In this document: positions 46,349-58,700 of the stretch, piece by piece
Layout of the letters: each line of letters starts with the position of its first letter
Numbering within the stretch: position 1 is the first letter of the stretch
Source: Triticum aestivum
Lineage: Eukaryota > Streptophyta > Magnoliopsida > Poales > Poaceae
DNA: 64,000 bases
Assembly (NCBI RefSeq): GCF_018294505.1
Contig: NC_057800.1
Location: 169,627,703-169,691,702, forward strand
Direction: 5' to 3'
Notes under the pieces: generated by a model
Seen by the model: only the letters and a program-made list of their open reading frames with translations
What the model was told of the DNA's origin: nothing
Database searches by the model: none
Position numbers and translations under genes: made by a program

Positions 46349-46799
46349 TGGAGGTGTGGCACACATATTCGATTGATAACTTAGGTGTTTATCATTAGGG
46401 CTTTGCATGTGTTGTATTTAGCAACCTCCACTCACCGCCGGTTGTGCGATCGGACCTAGCAGTCTGCCGCATGGCGTTCCTCCTGCACATGTGAATGCCG
46501 TTAGAGGAGGTGCACTTGCCGCTTAGGCAAACTTGCTTGAGGGATCCGACGACCGGCTGTTCAAGGGAGATCGGGGAGGGGAAGAAGACTCCTAAGATGT
46601 GCAGCCCCAACTCTTCTTCAGATGCATGGCACTGCGCGTCTAGTGGTATTGATCTCGCAATCCATCTCCCTTATCATGTTGTTGGTTGATCTGCGCTTAG
46701 AATTTTTTTATTACCGTCGATGCACATAGCCCAACACCTAGCATTGTCTCTCAAACATATAGAGAAACTTGTCATGGGCATCTTCCTTGGCTAATCCAT

Positions 46800-48362
46800 G
46801 CTACCTCTTGAGCACTGCGTTGGTTTTCCCTTGAAGAGGAAAGGGTGATGCAGCAAAGTAGCATAAGTATTTCCTTCAGTTTTTGAGAAATAAGGTATCA
46901 ATCCAGTAGGAGACTACACACAAGTCACCTCACACCTACACAAACAAATAAGAACCTCGCAACCAACGCGATAAAGGGGTTGTCAATCCCTTCACGGTCA
47001 CTTACGAGAGTGAGATCTGATAGAGATAATAAGATAAATATTTTTGGTATTTTTATGATGTAGATTGAAACTAAAGATTGCAAAGTAAAATAGATTGGAA
47101 ACTTATATGATAGAAGATAGACCCGGGGGCCATAGGTTTCACTAGTGGCTTCTCTTAAGATAGCATAAGTATTACGGTGGGTAAACAAATTGTTGTCGAG
47201 CAATTGATAGAAAAGTGCATGATTATGAGAATATCTAGGCATGATCATGTATATAGGCATCACGCCTGAAAAGTAGACCGAAATGATTCTGCATCTACTA
47301 CTATTACTCCACACATCTACCGCTATCCAGTATGCATCTAGAGTATTAAGTTCATAAGAACAGAGTAACGCATTAGGCAAGATGACATGATGTAGAGGGA
47401 TAAACTCAAGCGATATGATATAAACCCCATCTTTTTATCCTCGATGGCAACAATACAATACGTGCCTTGCTGCCCCTGCTGTCGCTGGAAAAGGACACCG
47501 CAAGATTGAACCCAAATCTAAGCACTTCTCCCATTGCAAGAAAGATCAATCTAGTAGGCCAAACCAAACTGATAATTCAAAGAGACTTGCAAAGATAACA
47601 AATCATACATAAAAGATTTCAGATAAGAATCAAATATTGTTCATAGATAAACTTGATCATAAACCCACAATTCATCAGATCTCGACAAACACACCGCCAA
47701 AAGAATTACATCAAACAGATCTCAAAGAAGATCGAGGAGAACTTTGTATTGAGATCCAAAGAGAGAGAAGAAGCCATCTAGCTAATAACTATGGACCCAA
47801 AGGTCTATGGTAAACTACTCACACATCATCGAAGAGGCTATGGTGTTGATGTAGAAACCCTCCGTGATCGATTCCCCTCCGACAAAGCTCTGGAAAAGGC
47901 CCCAAGATGGGATCTCTTGGGTACATAAGGTTGGGGCGGTGGAAATAGGGTTTTGTGCTACTCCTGGATGTTTTTGGGGTATATGGATATATATAGGAGG
48001 AATAAGTAGGTTGGTGGACCTCCGAGGGGCCCACGGGGGTGGGGGTGCGCCCAGTGGGCAGGAGCGCCTCCCTGCCCCGCGGCCTCCTCGCTCCTTTCTT
48101 GACGTATACTCCAAGTCCCTTGGATCACGTTTGTTCCAAAAATAACTCTCCCGAAGGTTTCATTCCGTTTGGATTCCGTTTGTTTTCATTCCGTTTGCAA
48201 AACACTGAAATAGGCAAAAAAAACAATTTGCACTGGGCCTTGGGTTAGTAGGTTAGTGCCAAAAATAATATAAAAGTGTATAATAAAGCCATTAAACATC
48301 CAAAACAGATAATATAATAGCATGGAACAATCAAAAATTATAGATACGTTGGAGACGTATCA
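46800..48362 (-). repeat. Solo LTR of an Athila-type element
   Basis: A 1563-bp LTR (plus-strand start TGCTACCTC, end ACGTATCA) with perfect ATCCA duplications at 46795-46799 and 48363-48367 and no internal region. This is the signature of recombination between two LTRs of one element. TATA-like box near 47986-47998. Same family as the LTRs of elements F and H. Confidence 0.93.
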
Positions 48363-48377
48363 ATCCACTCAAACCCT

Positions 48378-49915
48378 TGCTACCTCTTGAGACTGCGTTG
48401 TTTTTTCCCTTGAAGAGGAAAGGGTGATGCAGCAAAGTAGAGTAAGCATTTCCCTCAGTTTTGAGAACCAAGGTATCAATCCAGTAGGAGACAACGCGAC
48501 AAGCCACCGAATACCTACACAATCAAACACCAACTTACACCCAACGTGATAAGGGGTTGTCAATCCCTTCACGATTATTTGCAAAGTGAGATCTGATATA
48601 GATGGATAAACGGTAAAGTAATATTTTTGTTATTTTTAGTTTATGGAACAGAAAGTAAAAGATTGCAAAGAAAGTAAATCGGAAACTTATATGATGGCAA
48701 ATAGACCCGGGGGCCATAGGTTTCACTAGAGGCTTCTCTCAAGATAGAAATTATTACGGTGGGTGAACAAATTATTGCCGAGCAATTGATAGAAAAGTGC
48801 AAAGTTATGGCGATATCTAAGGCAATGATCATGAATATAGGCATCACGTCCGTGTCATGTAGACCTAGTACTATTACTCCACACATCGACCGACTCCTGC
48901 CTGCATCTAGAGTATTAAGTTCATAAGCAGAGTAACACATCAAGCAAGATGACATGATGTAGCGGGATTAACTCAAGCAATATGATGAAAGCCCCATCTT
49001 GTTATCCTCGATGGCAACAATACAATATGTGCCTTGCCGCCCCTACTGTCACTGGGAAAGGACACTGCAAGATTGAACCCAAAGCTAAACACTTCTCCCA
49101 CTGCAAGAAAAACCAATCTAGTCAGCCAAACCAAATCGATAGTTCGAAGAGACTTGTAAAGATATCAAATCATGCATAAAAGAATTCAGAGGAGATTCAA
49201 ATAATAGTCATAGATAAGCTGATCATAAATCCACAATTCATCGGATCTTGGCAAACACACCGCAAAAGAGTATTACATCGAATAGATCTCCAAGAACATC
49301 GAGGAGAACACGGTATTGAGAATCAAAGGGAGAGAAGAAGCCATCTAGCTACTAGCTATGGACCCGCCGGTCTGTGGTAAACTACTCACGCTTCATCGGA
49401 GAGGCAATGGTGTTAATGTAGAAGCCCTCCATGATCGAATCCCCCTCCGGCAGGAAGCCGGAAAAGGTCCCTAGATGGGATCTCATGGGTACAGAAGGTT
49501 GCGGCGGTGGAAAAGTGGTTTCATGGCTCCCCTGGAAGTTTTCAGGGCATATGAGAATATATAGGAGGAAGATCTAGGTTAGGGGGTCACCAAGGGGCCC
49601 ACAAGGTCGGGGGGGGTGCCCTGCACCCTTGTGGCCGCTTCGTGGCTCTTCTGACTTGCACTCCAAGTCTCCTGGGTGTCTTCTGGTCCAAGAAAAATCA
49701 TCGCAAAAGTTTTATTCCGTTTGTACTCCGTTTGGTATTCCTTTTTCGTGAAACTCTAAAACAAGGAAAAAACAGAAACTAGCACTAGGCTCAAGGTTAA
49801 TAGGTTAGTCCCAGAAATCATATAAAATAGAATATTAATGCATATAAAACATCCAAAACATATAATATAATAGCATGGAACAATAAAAAATTATAGATAC
49901 GCTGGAGACGTATCA
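48378..49915 (-). repeat. 3' LTR of element F
   Basis: 1538 bp; plus-strand ends TGCTACCTC and ACGTATCA. The outer flank is ACCCT (48373-48377); its partner is beyond the window. Confidence 0.88.
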
Positions 49916-52717
49916 AGCATCCCCAAGCTTAATTCCCGCTCGACCTCGAGTAGGTAAATGATAAAAATAGAATTTTTGATGTGGAATGCTACCTAACGTA
50001 TTTATCCATGTAATTCTCTTTATTGTGGCATGAATGTTCAGATTAGTAAGATTCAAAAAAAAGTTTAATATTGACATAAAAACAATAATACTTCAAGCAT
50101 ACTAACAAAATAATTATGTCTTCTCAAAATAACATGGCCAAAAAAATCTTTTCCCTACAAAATCATATAGTCTGGCTATGCTCCATCTTCGTCACACAAA
50201 ATATTCAAATCGCACAACCCCGATGACAAGCCAAGCAATTGTTTCATGCTTTTGATGTTCTCAAACCTTTTCAAAATTCACACAATACATGAGCGTGAGC
50301 CATGGGCATAGCACTATGGGTGGAATAGACGGTGGTTGTGGAGAAGACAAAAAGAAGGAGATAGTGTCACATCAACTAGGCATATCAACGGGCTATGGAG
50401 ATGCCCATTAATAGATATCTATGTGAGTCAGTAGGGATTGTCATGCAACAGATGCACTAGAGCTATAAATGTATGAAAGCTCAACAAAAGAAATTAAGTG
50501 GGTGTGCATCCAACTTGCTTGCTCACGAAGACCTAGGGCATTTGAGGAAGCCCATTGTTGGAATATACAAGACAAGTTCTATAATGAAAAAATTCCCACT
50601 AGTATATGAAAGTGATATCGTAGGAGACTCTCTATCATGAAGATCATGGTGCTACTTTGAAGCACAAGTGTGGCAAAAAGGATAGTAACATTGTCCCTTC
50701 TCTCTTTCTCTCTCATTTTTTTCCTTTTTTGGGGCTTTCTCTTTTTTGCCTTCTCTTTTTTACCTCACATGGGACAATGCTCTAATAATGAAGATCATCA
50801 CACTTTTATTTACTTACAACTCAACGATTACAACTCGATACTAGAACAAAAATATGACTCTATGTGAATGCCTCCGGCGGTGTACCGGGATGTGCAATGA
50901 ATTAAGAGCGACATGTATAAAAAATGATGAACGGTGGCTTTGCCACAAATATGATGTCAACTACATGATCATGCAAAGCAATATGACAATGATGGAATGT
51001 ATCACAATAAACGGAATGGTGGAAAGTTGCATGGCAATATATCTCGGAATGGCTGCTTTGAGGAAGGATATGTGGTGGGTTTATGGTACCGGTGAAAGTT
51101 GCGCGGTACTAGAGAGGCTAGCAATGGCGGAAAGGTGAGAGTGCGTATAATCCATGGACTCAACATTAGTCATAAAGAACTCACATACTTATTGCAAAAA
51201 TCTATTAGTCATCGAAACAAAGTACTACGTGCATGCTCCTAGGGGGATAGATTGGTCGGAAAAGACCATCGCTCGTCCCCGACCGCCACTCATAAGGAAG
51301 ACAATCAAAAAACATCTCATGCTCTAACTTCGTTATATAACGGTTGACCATACGTGCATACTACGTGACTCACAAACGTTAACACAAGTATTTCTCAAAT
51401 TCACAACTACTCACTAGCATGACTCTAATATCACCATCTTCATATCTCAAAACAATCATAAGGAATCAAACTTCTCATAGTATTCAATGCACTTTATATA
51501 AAAAAATTATTATATCCCTTTTGGATGCCAATCACATTAGGACTAATTTTATAACGAAAGCAAATTACCATGCTGTTCTAAAGACTCTCAAATAATATAA
51601 GTGAAGTACGAGAGTTCATCAATTTCTATAAAATAAAACCACCGCCGTGCTCTAAAAAGATACAAGTGAAGCACTAGAGCAAAATTGCCTAGCTCAAAAG
51701 ATATAAGTGAACCACATAGAGTATTCTAATAAATCACGATTCATGCGTCTCTCTCCCCAAAGGTGTGTACTGCAAGGATGATTGTGGCAAACTAAAAAGA
51801 AAATACTCAAATCATACAAGACGCTCCAAGCAAAACACATATCATGTGGTGAATAAAAATATAGCCTCAAGTAAAGTTATAGATAGACGAAGACGAAAGA
51901 GGGGATGCCTTCCCAGGGCATCCCCAAGCTTAGGCCCTTTGGCCTCCTTGAATATTACCTTGGGGTGCCTTGGGCATCCCCAAGGTTGGGCTCTTTACAC
52001 TCCTTATTTCATAGTCCATCAAATCCTTATCCAAAACATGAAAACTTCACAACACAAAACTTCAACAGAAAATCTTGTAAGCTCCGTTAGTATAAGAAAA
52101 TAAATCACCACTTTTGGTACTGTTGTGAACTCATTCTTTATTTATATTGGTGTAATATCTACTGTATTCCAACTTTTCCATGGTTCATACCCCCCCCCCC
52201 CGATACTAGCCATAGATTCATCAAAATAAGCAAACAACACGAGAAAAACAGAATCTGTCAAAAACAGAATAGTTTGTAGCAATCTGGATATTTCATGTAC
52301 TTCTGTAAATCCAAAAATCCTGAGATATTAGGAAGTGGTTGGCAATTTTTTTATTAATCCTCCGCCAAAATAATCAGTATTTTATCACGTTCCTGCTAAA
52401 AATGATAATTGTTTTCATGAGCACAAAAGTTTCTGTTTTTCAGCAAGATCAAATCAACTATCACCATAAGCTATCCCAAAGGTCTTACTTGGCACAAACA
52501 CTAATTAAAACATAAAAACACATCTAACCAGAGGCTAGATGAAAAATTTATTGCATAAAAGCAAGTAAAAATATTGGGTTGTCTCCCAACAAGCGCTTTT
52601 CTTTAAAGCCTTTTTAGCTAGGCAATGAGATTTCAATGATGCTCACATGAAAGACAAGAATTGAAGCGCAAAGAGAGCATCATGAAACACATGGCAAACA
52701 CATCTAAGTCTAACATA
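49916..52717 (-). other. Non-coding internal region of element F
   Basis: About 2.8 kb without a supported gene. Many segments match the inverse of 61897-64000 in element H, including a CCCCAAGCTT purine/pyrimidine block (near 51920) and a GTTGGGAGACAACCC-type block (near 52575). A run of 12 C occurs at 52190-52201. Small ORFs here do not match between F and H. Confidence 0.6.
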
Positions 52718-53994
52718 CTACCTATGCATAGATATTTTATAATCAAACAAATTATCAAGACAAGCAAAAACTAGCATAAGCAAGGAAGAAGAAAGAAATA
52801 ATAGCAATCTCAACATAAAGAGAGGTAATTTAGTAGCATAAAAATTTCTACAACCATATTTTCCTCTCTCATAATAATTACATGTGGGATCATATTCAAA
52901 TTCAACAATATAGCTATCACATAAAAATTTCTCTACATGATCCACATGCATGCAAAGTTGGCGCTCTTCCAAAATAGTGGGAATATCATTAACTAAAGTC
53001 ATGACCTCTCCAAAACCACTTTTATCAAAAACTTAATAAGATCGAACATTATCCAAATACGTGGGATCTAAAGTTAACTCTCTTCCAAACCCACTTTCAG
53101 TATTATTGCAAACATTATTATCAATCTCATATTCATCATGGGGCTTAAATAAAATTTCAAGATTATAAGCAGAATCACCCCAATCATGATCATTGCAATA
53201 AGTAGCGGACATAGCAAAACTAGCATCCCCAAGCTTGGGGTTTTGCATATTATTAGCAAAATTGACATTAATAGAATTTATAATAACATCATTGCAATCA
53301 TGTTTTTGACTCAAGGAACTATCAAGTACGGGTGCAATAGCAATAATCTCATGTTTAACATAAGGAACTATAGCAAATTCATCTCCAGAAATATTCGCAT
53401 CATGGCCACAACAACAGCAAGCATCATGTTCATCAAGGGATAATTCAATCAAATCATCGAAATCATAACTATGTATAGATTCATGCATATCATTATTTTC
53501 TTCCAAAGCAACGGTCATTCTCTCAATAAATTCTTTGACATAGGCATTGTGAGCATAATTTTCATAGCAATATTTAAGTATGTCAAAATTTTCAGATTTG
53601 TAGAGAGAAATATCATACTTTTCAATCAAAGAAGCAACTTCATAAGCACCCTTAAAAGCAACAAATTGTTCAATTTGTTCGATATCATAGTAACTGTAAA
53701 CACCCTTCTCATAAGAAGATAAGATTTCATTATCATTAAACTCACATAGGTAGGGAAGGTATTTTGAGGGTTCTTGGAGCGACAAGTAAAATCACAAATT
53801 TCACAAAGATTACAATCATAGCATACCAAACAATTTATTTGATCCCATAAGAGCTTCCCTTTTCCAGACAAACGATGACACACAAAATGAGCATGCTCAT
53901 CTAAAGATTTTCCCTCAACTAAACTAATTGGGGTTTCAGCATGAGCACATATGGATCGAAGATGATCCAAGTAGAAAACTTTGAGTGGATCCAT
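52718..53994 (-). pseudogene. Membrane-anchored-type protein of unknown function (element F)
   Basis: Starts MDPLKVFYLDHLRS at 53994. A one-base loss in an A-run near 53785 shifts the frame. The next block runs to a TAA at 53033-53035 and continues in the same frame to 52718. The protein of about 425 residues has an N-terminal region with CEICDFTC, an acidic middle (LEENNDMHES, LDEHDACCCCGHD, CNDVIINS) and a C-terminal strongly hydrophobic segment (LPLFMLRLLLFLSSSLLMLV), followed by a short polar tail. It is about 80% identical by eye to the gene of element H. It occupies the place of gag-pol right after the primer-binding site. I recognise no domain; the membrane topology is inferred from hydrophobicity. 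Confidence 0.7.
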
Positions 53995-54217
53995 ATCAAT
54001 AGATGTTTAGCACGAAAAGATGCAAGCAAAATAGAAGGAAAATGGAAACACAAGCAAACATAAGATCGGACGAAAGAAGGGCGAAAGAAAAGGTGGACCT
54101 TTTCGAAAATCGTTTTAGAAGTGGGGGAGAGGAAAACGAGAGGCGAATGGCAAATAATGTAATGCGAGGGATGAGAGTTTATGATGGGTACTTGGTATGT
54201 CTCAGCTTGGCATAGAT

Positions 54218-54236
54218 CTCCCCGGCAATGGCACCA
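54218..54236 (-). promoter_or_regulatory. Primer-binding site of element F
   Basis: Minus-strand TGGTGCCATTGCCGGGGAG, a mutated form of the Athila site TGGCGCCGTTGCCGGGGA, placed 11 bases after the LTR end. Confidence 0.8.
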
Positions 54237-54247
54237 TAAATCCTTCC

Positions 54248-54779
54248 TGCTACCTCTTGAGGTTGCATTGGTTTTTCCCTTGAAGAGGAAAGGGTGATGC
54301 AGCAAAGTAGAATAAGTATTTTCCTCGGTTTTGAGAACCAAGGTATCAATCCAGTAGGAGACAACGCGACAAGCCATTGAATACCCGCACAAACAAACAC
54401 CAACTCGCACCCAACATGATAAGGGGTTGTCAATACCTTCACGGTTATTTGCAAAGTGAGATCCGATATAGATGGATAAATGGTAAAGTAATATTTTTGG
54501 TATTTTTGGTTTATGGAACGGAAAGTAAAAGATTGCAAAGAAAGTAAATCGGAAACTTATATGATGGAAAATAGACCCGAGGGCCATAGGTTTCACTAGA
54601 GACTTCTCTCACGATAGAAATTATTACATTGGTTGAACAAATTATTGGCAAGAAATTGATAGAAAAGCGCAAAGTTATGACGATATCTAAGGCAATGATC
54701 ATGAATATAGGCATCACGTCTGTGTCAAGTAGAACAAAATGATTCTGCATCTACTACTATTACTCCACACATCGACCGA
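54248..54779 (-). repeat. 5' LTR fragment of element F
   Basis: Collinear with the first part (in plus coordinates) of 48378-49915. It breaks at ATCGACCGA, where element G starts; the uninterrupted LTR continues at that point in the 3' copy. Confidence 0.85.
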
Positions 54780-56171
54780 TGATACGTCTCCGTCGTATCT
54801 ACTTTTCCAAACACTTTTGCCCTTGTTTTGGACTCTAACTTGCATGATTTGAATGGAACTAACCCGGATTGACGCTGTTTTCAGCAGAATTACCATGGTG
54901 TTATTTATGTGCGGAAACAAAAGTTCTCGGAATGACCTAAAACTTCACGGAACATCTTTTCGGAAATAATAAAAAATCCCTGCAAAAGATGAAGACCAGG
55001 GGGGCCCACATCCTAGCCACGAGGGTGGGGGCGCGCCTGCCCCCCTACCTCGTGGGCCCCATGGAGCTCCACCGACCTCAACTCCAACTCTATATATTCG
55101 TGTTCGGAGAGAAAAAAAATCAGGGAGAAGGATTCATCGCGTTTTACGATACGGAGCCGCCGCCAAGCCCTAAAACCTCTCGGGAGGGCTGATCTGGAGT
55201 CTGTTCGAGGCTCCAGAGAGGGGAATCTGTTGCCATAGTCATCAACAACCTTCCTCCATCACCAATTTCATGATGCTCACCACCATGCGTGAGTAATTCC
55301 ATCATAGGCTTGCTGGACGGTGATGGGTTGGATGAGATTTATCATGTAATCGAGTTAGTTTTGTTAGGGTTTGATCCCTAGTATCCACTATGTTCTTAGA
55401 TTGATGTTGCTATGACTTTGCTATGCTTAATGCTTGTCACTAGGGCCCGAGTGCCATGATTTTAGATCTGAACCTATTATGTTTTCATCAATATATGAGA
55501 GTTCTTGATCCTATCTTGCAAGTCTATAGTCACCTCTTATGTGTTATGATCTGTTAACCACGAAGTGACAATAATCGGGATACTTACAGGTGATGACCGT
55601 AGTCTGAGGAGTTCATGTATTCACTATGCGTTAATGCTTTGGTCCCGTACTCTATTAAAAGGAGACCTTAATATCCCTTAGTTTCCGCTAGGACCCCACT
55701 GCCACGGGAGGGTAGGATAAAAGATGTCATGCAAGTTCTTTTCGATAAGCACGTATGACTATATTCGGAATAAATGCCTACATTACATTGATGAATTAGA
55801 GCTAGTTCTGTGTCACCCTAGGTTATGACTGTTACATGATGAATTGCATCCGGCATAATTCTCCATCACTGATCCATTGCCTACGAGCTTTCCATACATT
55901 GTTCTTCGCTTATTTACTTTTCCGTTGCTATTGCTATCATCACTACAAAATACCAAAAACACTACTTTTGCTACTGTTACCACTACTATCATATTACTTT
56001 GCTACTAAATACTTTGCTGCAGATATTAAGTTTCCAGGTGTGGTTGAATTGACAACTCAGCTGCTAATACTTGAGAATATTCTTTGATTCCCCTTGTGTC
56101 GAATCAATAAATTTGGGTTGAATACTCTACCCTCGAAAACTGTTGCGATCCCCTATACTTGTGGGTTATCT
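54780..56171 (+). repeat. 5' LTR of element G
   Basis: 1392 bp, starts TGATACGTC and ends GGGTTATCT; the terminal CA appears mutated to CT. TATA box CTATATATT at 55090-55098. Same type as 43637-45057. Confidence 0.85.
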
Positions 56172-56182
56172 AGACTATTTTC

Positions 56183-56200
56183 TGGCGCCATTGCCGGGGA
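56183..56200 (+). promoter_or_regulatory. Primer-binding site of element G
   Basis: TGGCGCCATTGCCGGGGA, one base from the Athila consensus, 11 bases after the LTR end. Confidence 0.88.
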
Positions 56201-56249
56201 GCATAGCTCTATTCTTTGAGTCACTTGGGATTTATATCTGCTTATCAAT

Positions 56250-58700
56250 ATGAAGAACTTGAGAGATCCAAAAACCAAGATTTATCCCTCAACTACGAGG
56301 GGAGGTAAGGAACTACCATCTAGCTCTGCACTTGATTCACCTTCTGTTTTGAGTAAGCTTGCGACACCTAAACCTGCTTCTGCTATTCGTGCTGATATGT
56401 CGCATGTTATTGATGATGCCACTTCTGCTATGCATGATACTTATGATGAAACTACTTCTACACTTGATACTATAGTGCCACTTGGTGAATTTCTTGATGA
56501 ACAACTTGCTAGGGTTAGAGAGAATTAAATTATTGAAACTGATTATATTGAAGATAGTGATGATGAAGACTCTCCCCCTAATACTTACAAATTGCCTGTT
56601 GTTCCTGAGGGTTATGTTCTGGATGAAAAATCCGCTAGAGCTATTCTTGCTTGTAATGATAGAAATGATCTTAAGAAATTATTAGCTAAATGGAAGCAGC
56701 AATCCTTTACTGCTAGAATGAAACCTGACCCTGCTTTTGCTACTTCACCTATATGTGTTACTGATAAGGATTATGAATTCTCTGTTGATCCTGATATAAT
56801 TACTTTGGTTGAATCTGATCCTTTTCATGGCTATGAATCTCAAACTGTTGTGGCACATCTTACTAAATTAAATGATATAGCCACCCTATTCACTAATGAT
56901 GAGAGAACTTGCTACTTTTATATCCTTAAAATATTTCTGTTCTCATTAATGGGTGATGCTAAGATATGGTTTAATTCTCTTGATCCTGGTTGTGTTCGTA
57001 GTCCCTAGGATATGATTTATTACTTCTCTGCTAAATATTTCCCTGCTCATAAGAAACAAGCGTCTTTAAGGGATATATATAATTTTGTGCAAATTGAAGA
57101 AGAGAGTCTCCCAGAAGCTTGGGGGAGGCTTCTCCAATTACTTAATGCTTTTCCTGATCATCCTCTTAAGAAAAATGAAATACTTGATATCTTTTATAAT
57201 GGACTAACCGATGCTTCCAGAGATTACCTGGATAGTTCTGTTGGTTCTATTTTCAGGGAAAGAACACCAGATGAAGCTGAAATTCTATTGAATAATATGT
57301 TGACAAATGAAAATGATTGGACACTTCCTGAGCCTATTCCTAAACCAACTCTGAAGAAAAGAGGTGTTCTATTTCTCAGTCTTGAAGATATGCAAGAGTC
57401 AAAGAAATCTATGAAAGAAAAAGGTATTAAAGTTGAAGATGTTAAGAATTTACCTCCTATTGAAGAAATACACGGTCTTAATTTACCGCCTATTGAAGAA
57501 ACATATGATCTTAATCCTTCACCTATTGAAGAAACTCATGGTCTTGATAACCCGACACAGGTAGTAAAGGTAAATTCTCTCTATAGATATGATAAAGCTG
57601 ACATCCCATTTACTAAGTTTGCTAGCCCATGCTTAGATGAGTTTGATAAATTTATGATTAAGCAAGAAGATTTTAATGCTTATTTTGGTAGACAATTGAA
57701 ATACAATTCAAATATGCTTGAACACTTGGCTGATTAGATGGCTAATGTTTAAGGTGAACTTAAACTTATTAGTAAACATGCTTCTATGGTTACCACTCAA
57801 GTAGAACAAGTACTTAAAGCTTAAAATGATTTGCTTAATGAATTGAATAGTAAGAATGATGATTATGCTGTTAGAGTGGCTACTAGAACTGGTAGAATGA
57901 CTCAGGAACCTTTGTATCCTGAAGGCCACCCTAAGAGAATTGAGCAAGATTCTCAGAGAAATAATATAGATGCACCTAGTCCTTCTAAAAGGAAGAAAAT
58001 GAAAAATGATAGGACTTTGCATGCTTCTAGTGAACCTATTACTGAAACACCTGAGAATCCAAATGATATTTCTATTTTTGATGCTGAAACACAATCTGGT
58101 AATGAACCTGAAACTAGTGATGATGTTAATAAAAATGCTCATGATGATGCTCAACCTAGTAATGATAATGATGTAGAAATTGAACCTAATGTTGATCTTG
58201 ATAACCCACAATCAAAGAATCAATGTTATGATAAGAAAGACTTTGTTGCTAGGAAACACGAAAAGGAAACAGAACCTTGGGTTCAGAAACCCATGCCTTT
58301 TCCTCCCAAACCATCCAAGAAAAAGGATGATGAGGATTTTGAGCGCTTTGCTGAAATGATTAGACCTATCTTTTTCCGTATGTGGTTAACTGATATGCTC
58401 AAAATGAATCCTTATGCTAAGTACATGAAAGAAATTGTCACTAATAAAAGAAAGATACTGGAAGCTAAAATTTCCACCATGCTTGCTAATTATACTTCTA
58501 AGGGTGGAATACCAAAGAAACTTGGAGATCCAGGAGTACCCACTATACCATGCTCCATTAAAAGAAACTATGTTAAAACTGCTTTATGTGATCTTGGAGC
58601 CGGTGTTAGTGTTATGTCTCTCTCTTTATATCGTAGACTTGATTTGAATAAGTTGACACCTACTGAAATATCTTTGCAAATGGCTGATAAATCAACTGCT
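56250..58700 (+). pseudogene. gag: Athila gag-protease of element G
   Basis: A single frame from 56250 (MKNLRDPKTKIYPS) to the H insertion, with stops at 56526-56528, 57006-57008, 57735-57737, 57750-57752 and 57822-57824 but no frameshift. Gag landmarks: FLFSLMGDAKIWFNSL, LPEAWGRLLQLLNAFP, NEILDIFYNGLTDASRDYLD. The region after 57830 is acidic and repetitive, followed by the protease linker (PWVQKPMPFPP, FERFAEMIRPIF) and the protease active site CDLGAGVSVMSLSLYRRLDL, cut after ADKSTA. Gag forms the particle and the protease matures it. Five nonsense codons make it inactive. Confidence 0.88.

Larger units (their letters stand above)
45945..46799 (+). repeat. Unclassified LTR-like sequence, plus strand
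   Basis: No recognised protein. It contains a long stem-loop (46216-46260), a TATA box (46339-46348) and a downstream GC-richer leader, and has a candidate LTR terminus at CCCAACA (46730-46736). The left boundary is unclear. It resembles the U3-R-U5 of a Copia LTR, but this is weakly supported. 46737-46799 is unassigned flank of the following solo LTR. Confidence 0.35.
48378..54779 (-). mobile_element. Element F: Athila-like, apparently non-autonomous element
   Basis: On the minus strand: part of the 5' LTR (54779-54248), Athila-type primer-binding site, one gene (53994-52718), a long non-coding region, a purine tract (AAGCTTGGGGATGCT before 49915) and the 3' LTR (49915-48378). No gag-pol is recognisable between the LTRs. 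The 5' LTR is cut at 54780 by element G. Over about 510 aligned bases I count roughly 37 substitutions between the two LTRs (about 7%), so it is several times older than element C. Sabrina-like is my tentative family label. Confidence 0.85.
54780..58700 (+). mobile_element. Element G: Athila-lineage Gypsy element, 5' part
   Basis: A 5' LTR, Athila primer-binding site and gag-protease frame in plus orientation, inserted in the 5' LTR of F (left flank ACCGA) and itself cut in the protease by element H at 58701. Fatima-like is a tentative name. RT and integrase lie beyond the window, if present. Confidence 0.87.

Noticed and set aside
52190..52201. Run of 12 C
   Set aside because: A simple homopolymer, absent at the equivalent place in element H. 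It may be slippage or a sequencing error and carries no functional signal.
56250..58700. C-to-T deamination (RIP-like) as the cause of the five stops in element G's gag
   Set aside because: Every stop codon is one transition from CAA, CAG, CGA or TGG, so the pattern alone proves nothing. Intact relatives would be needed to establish the original codons.
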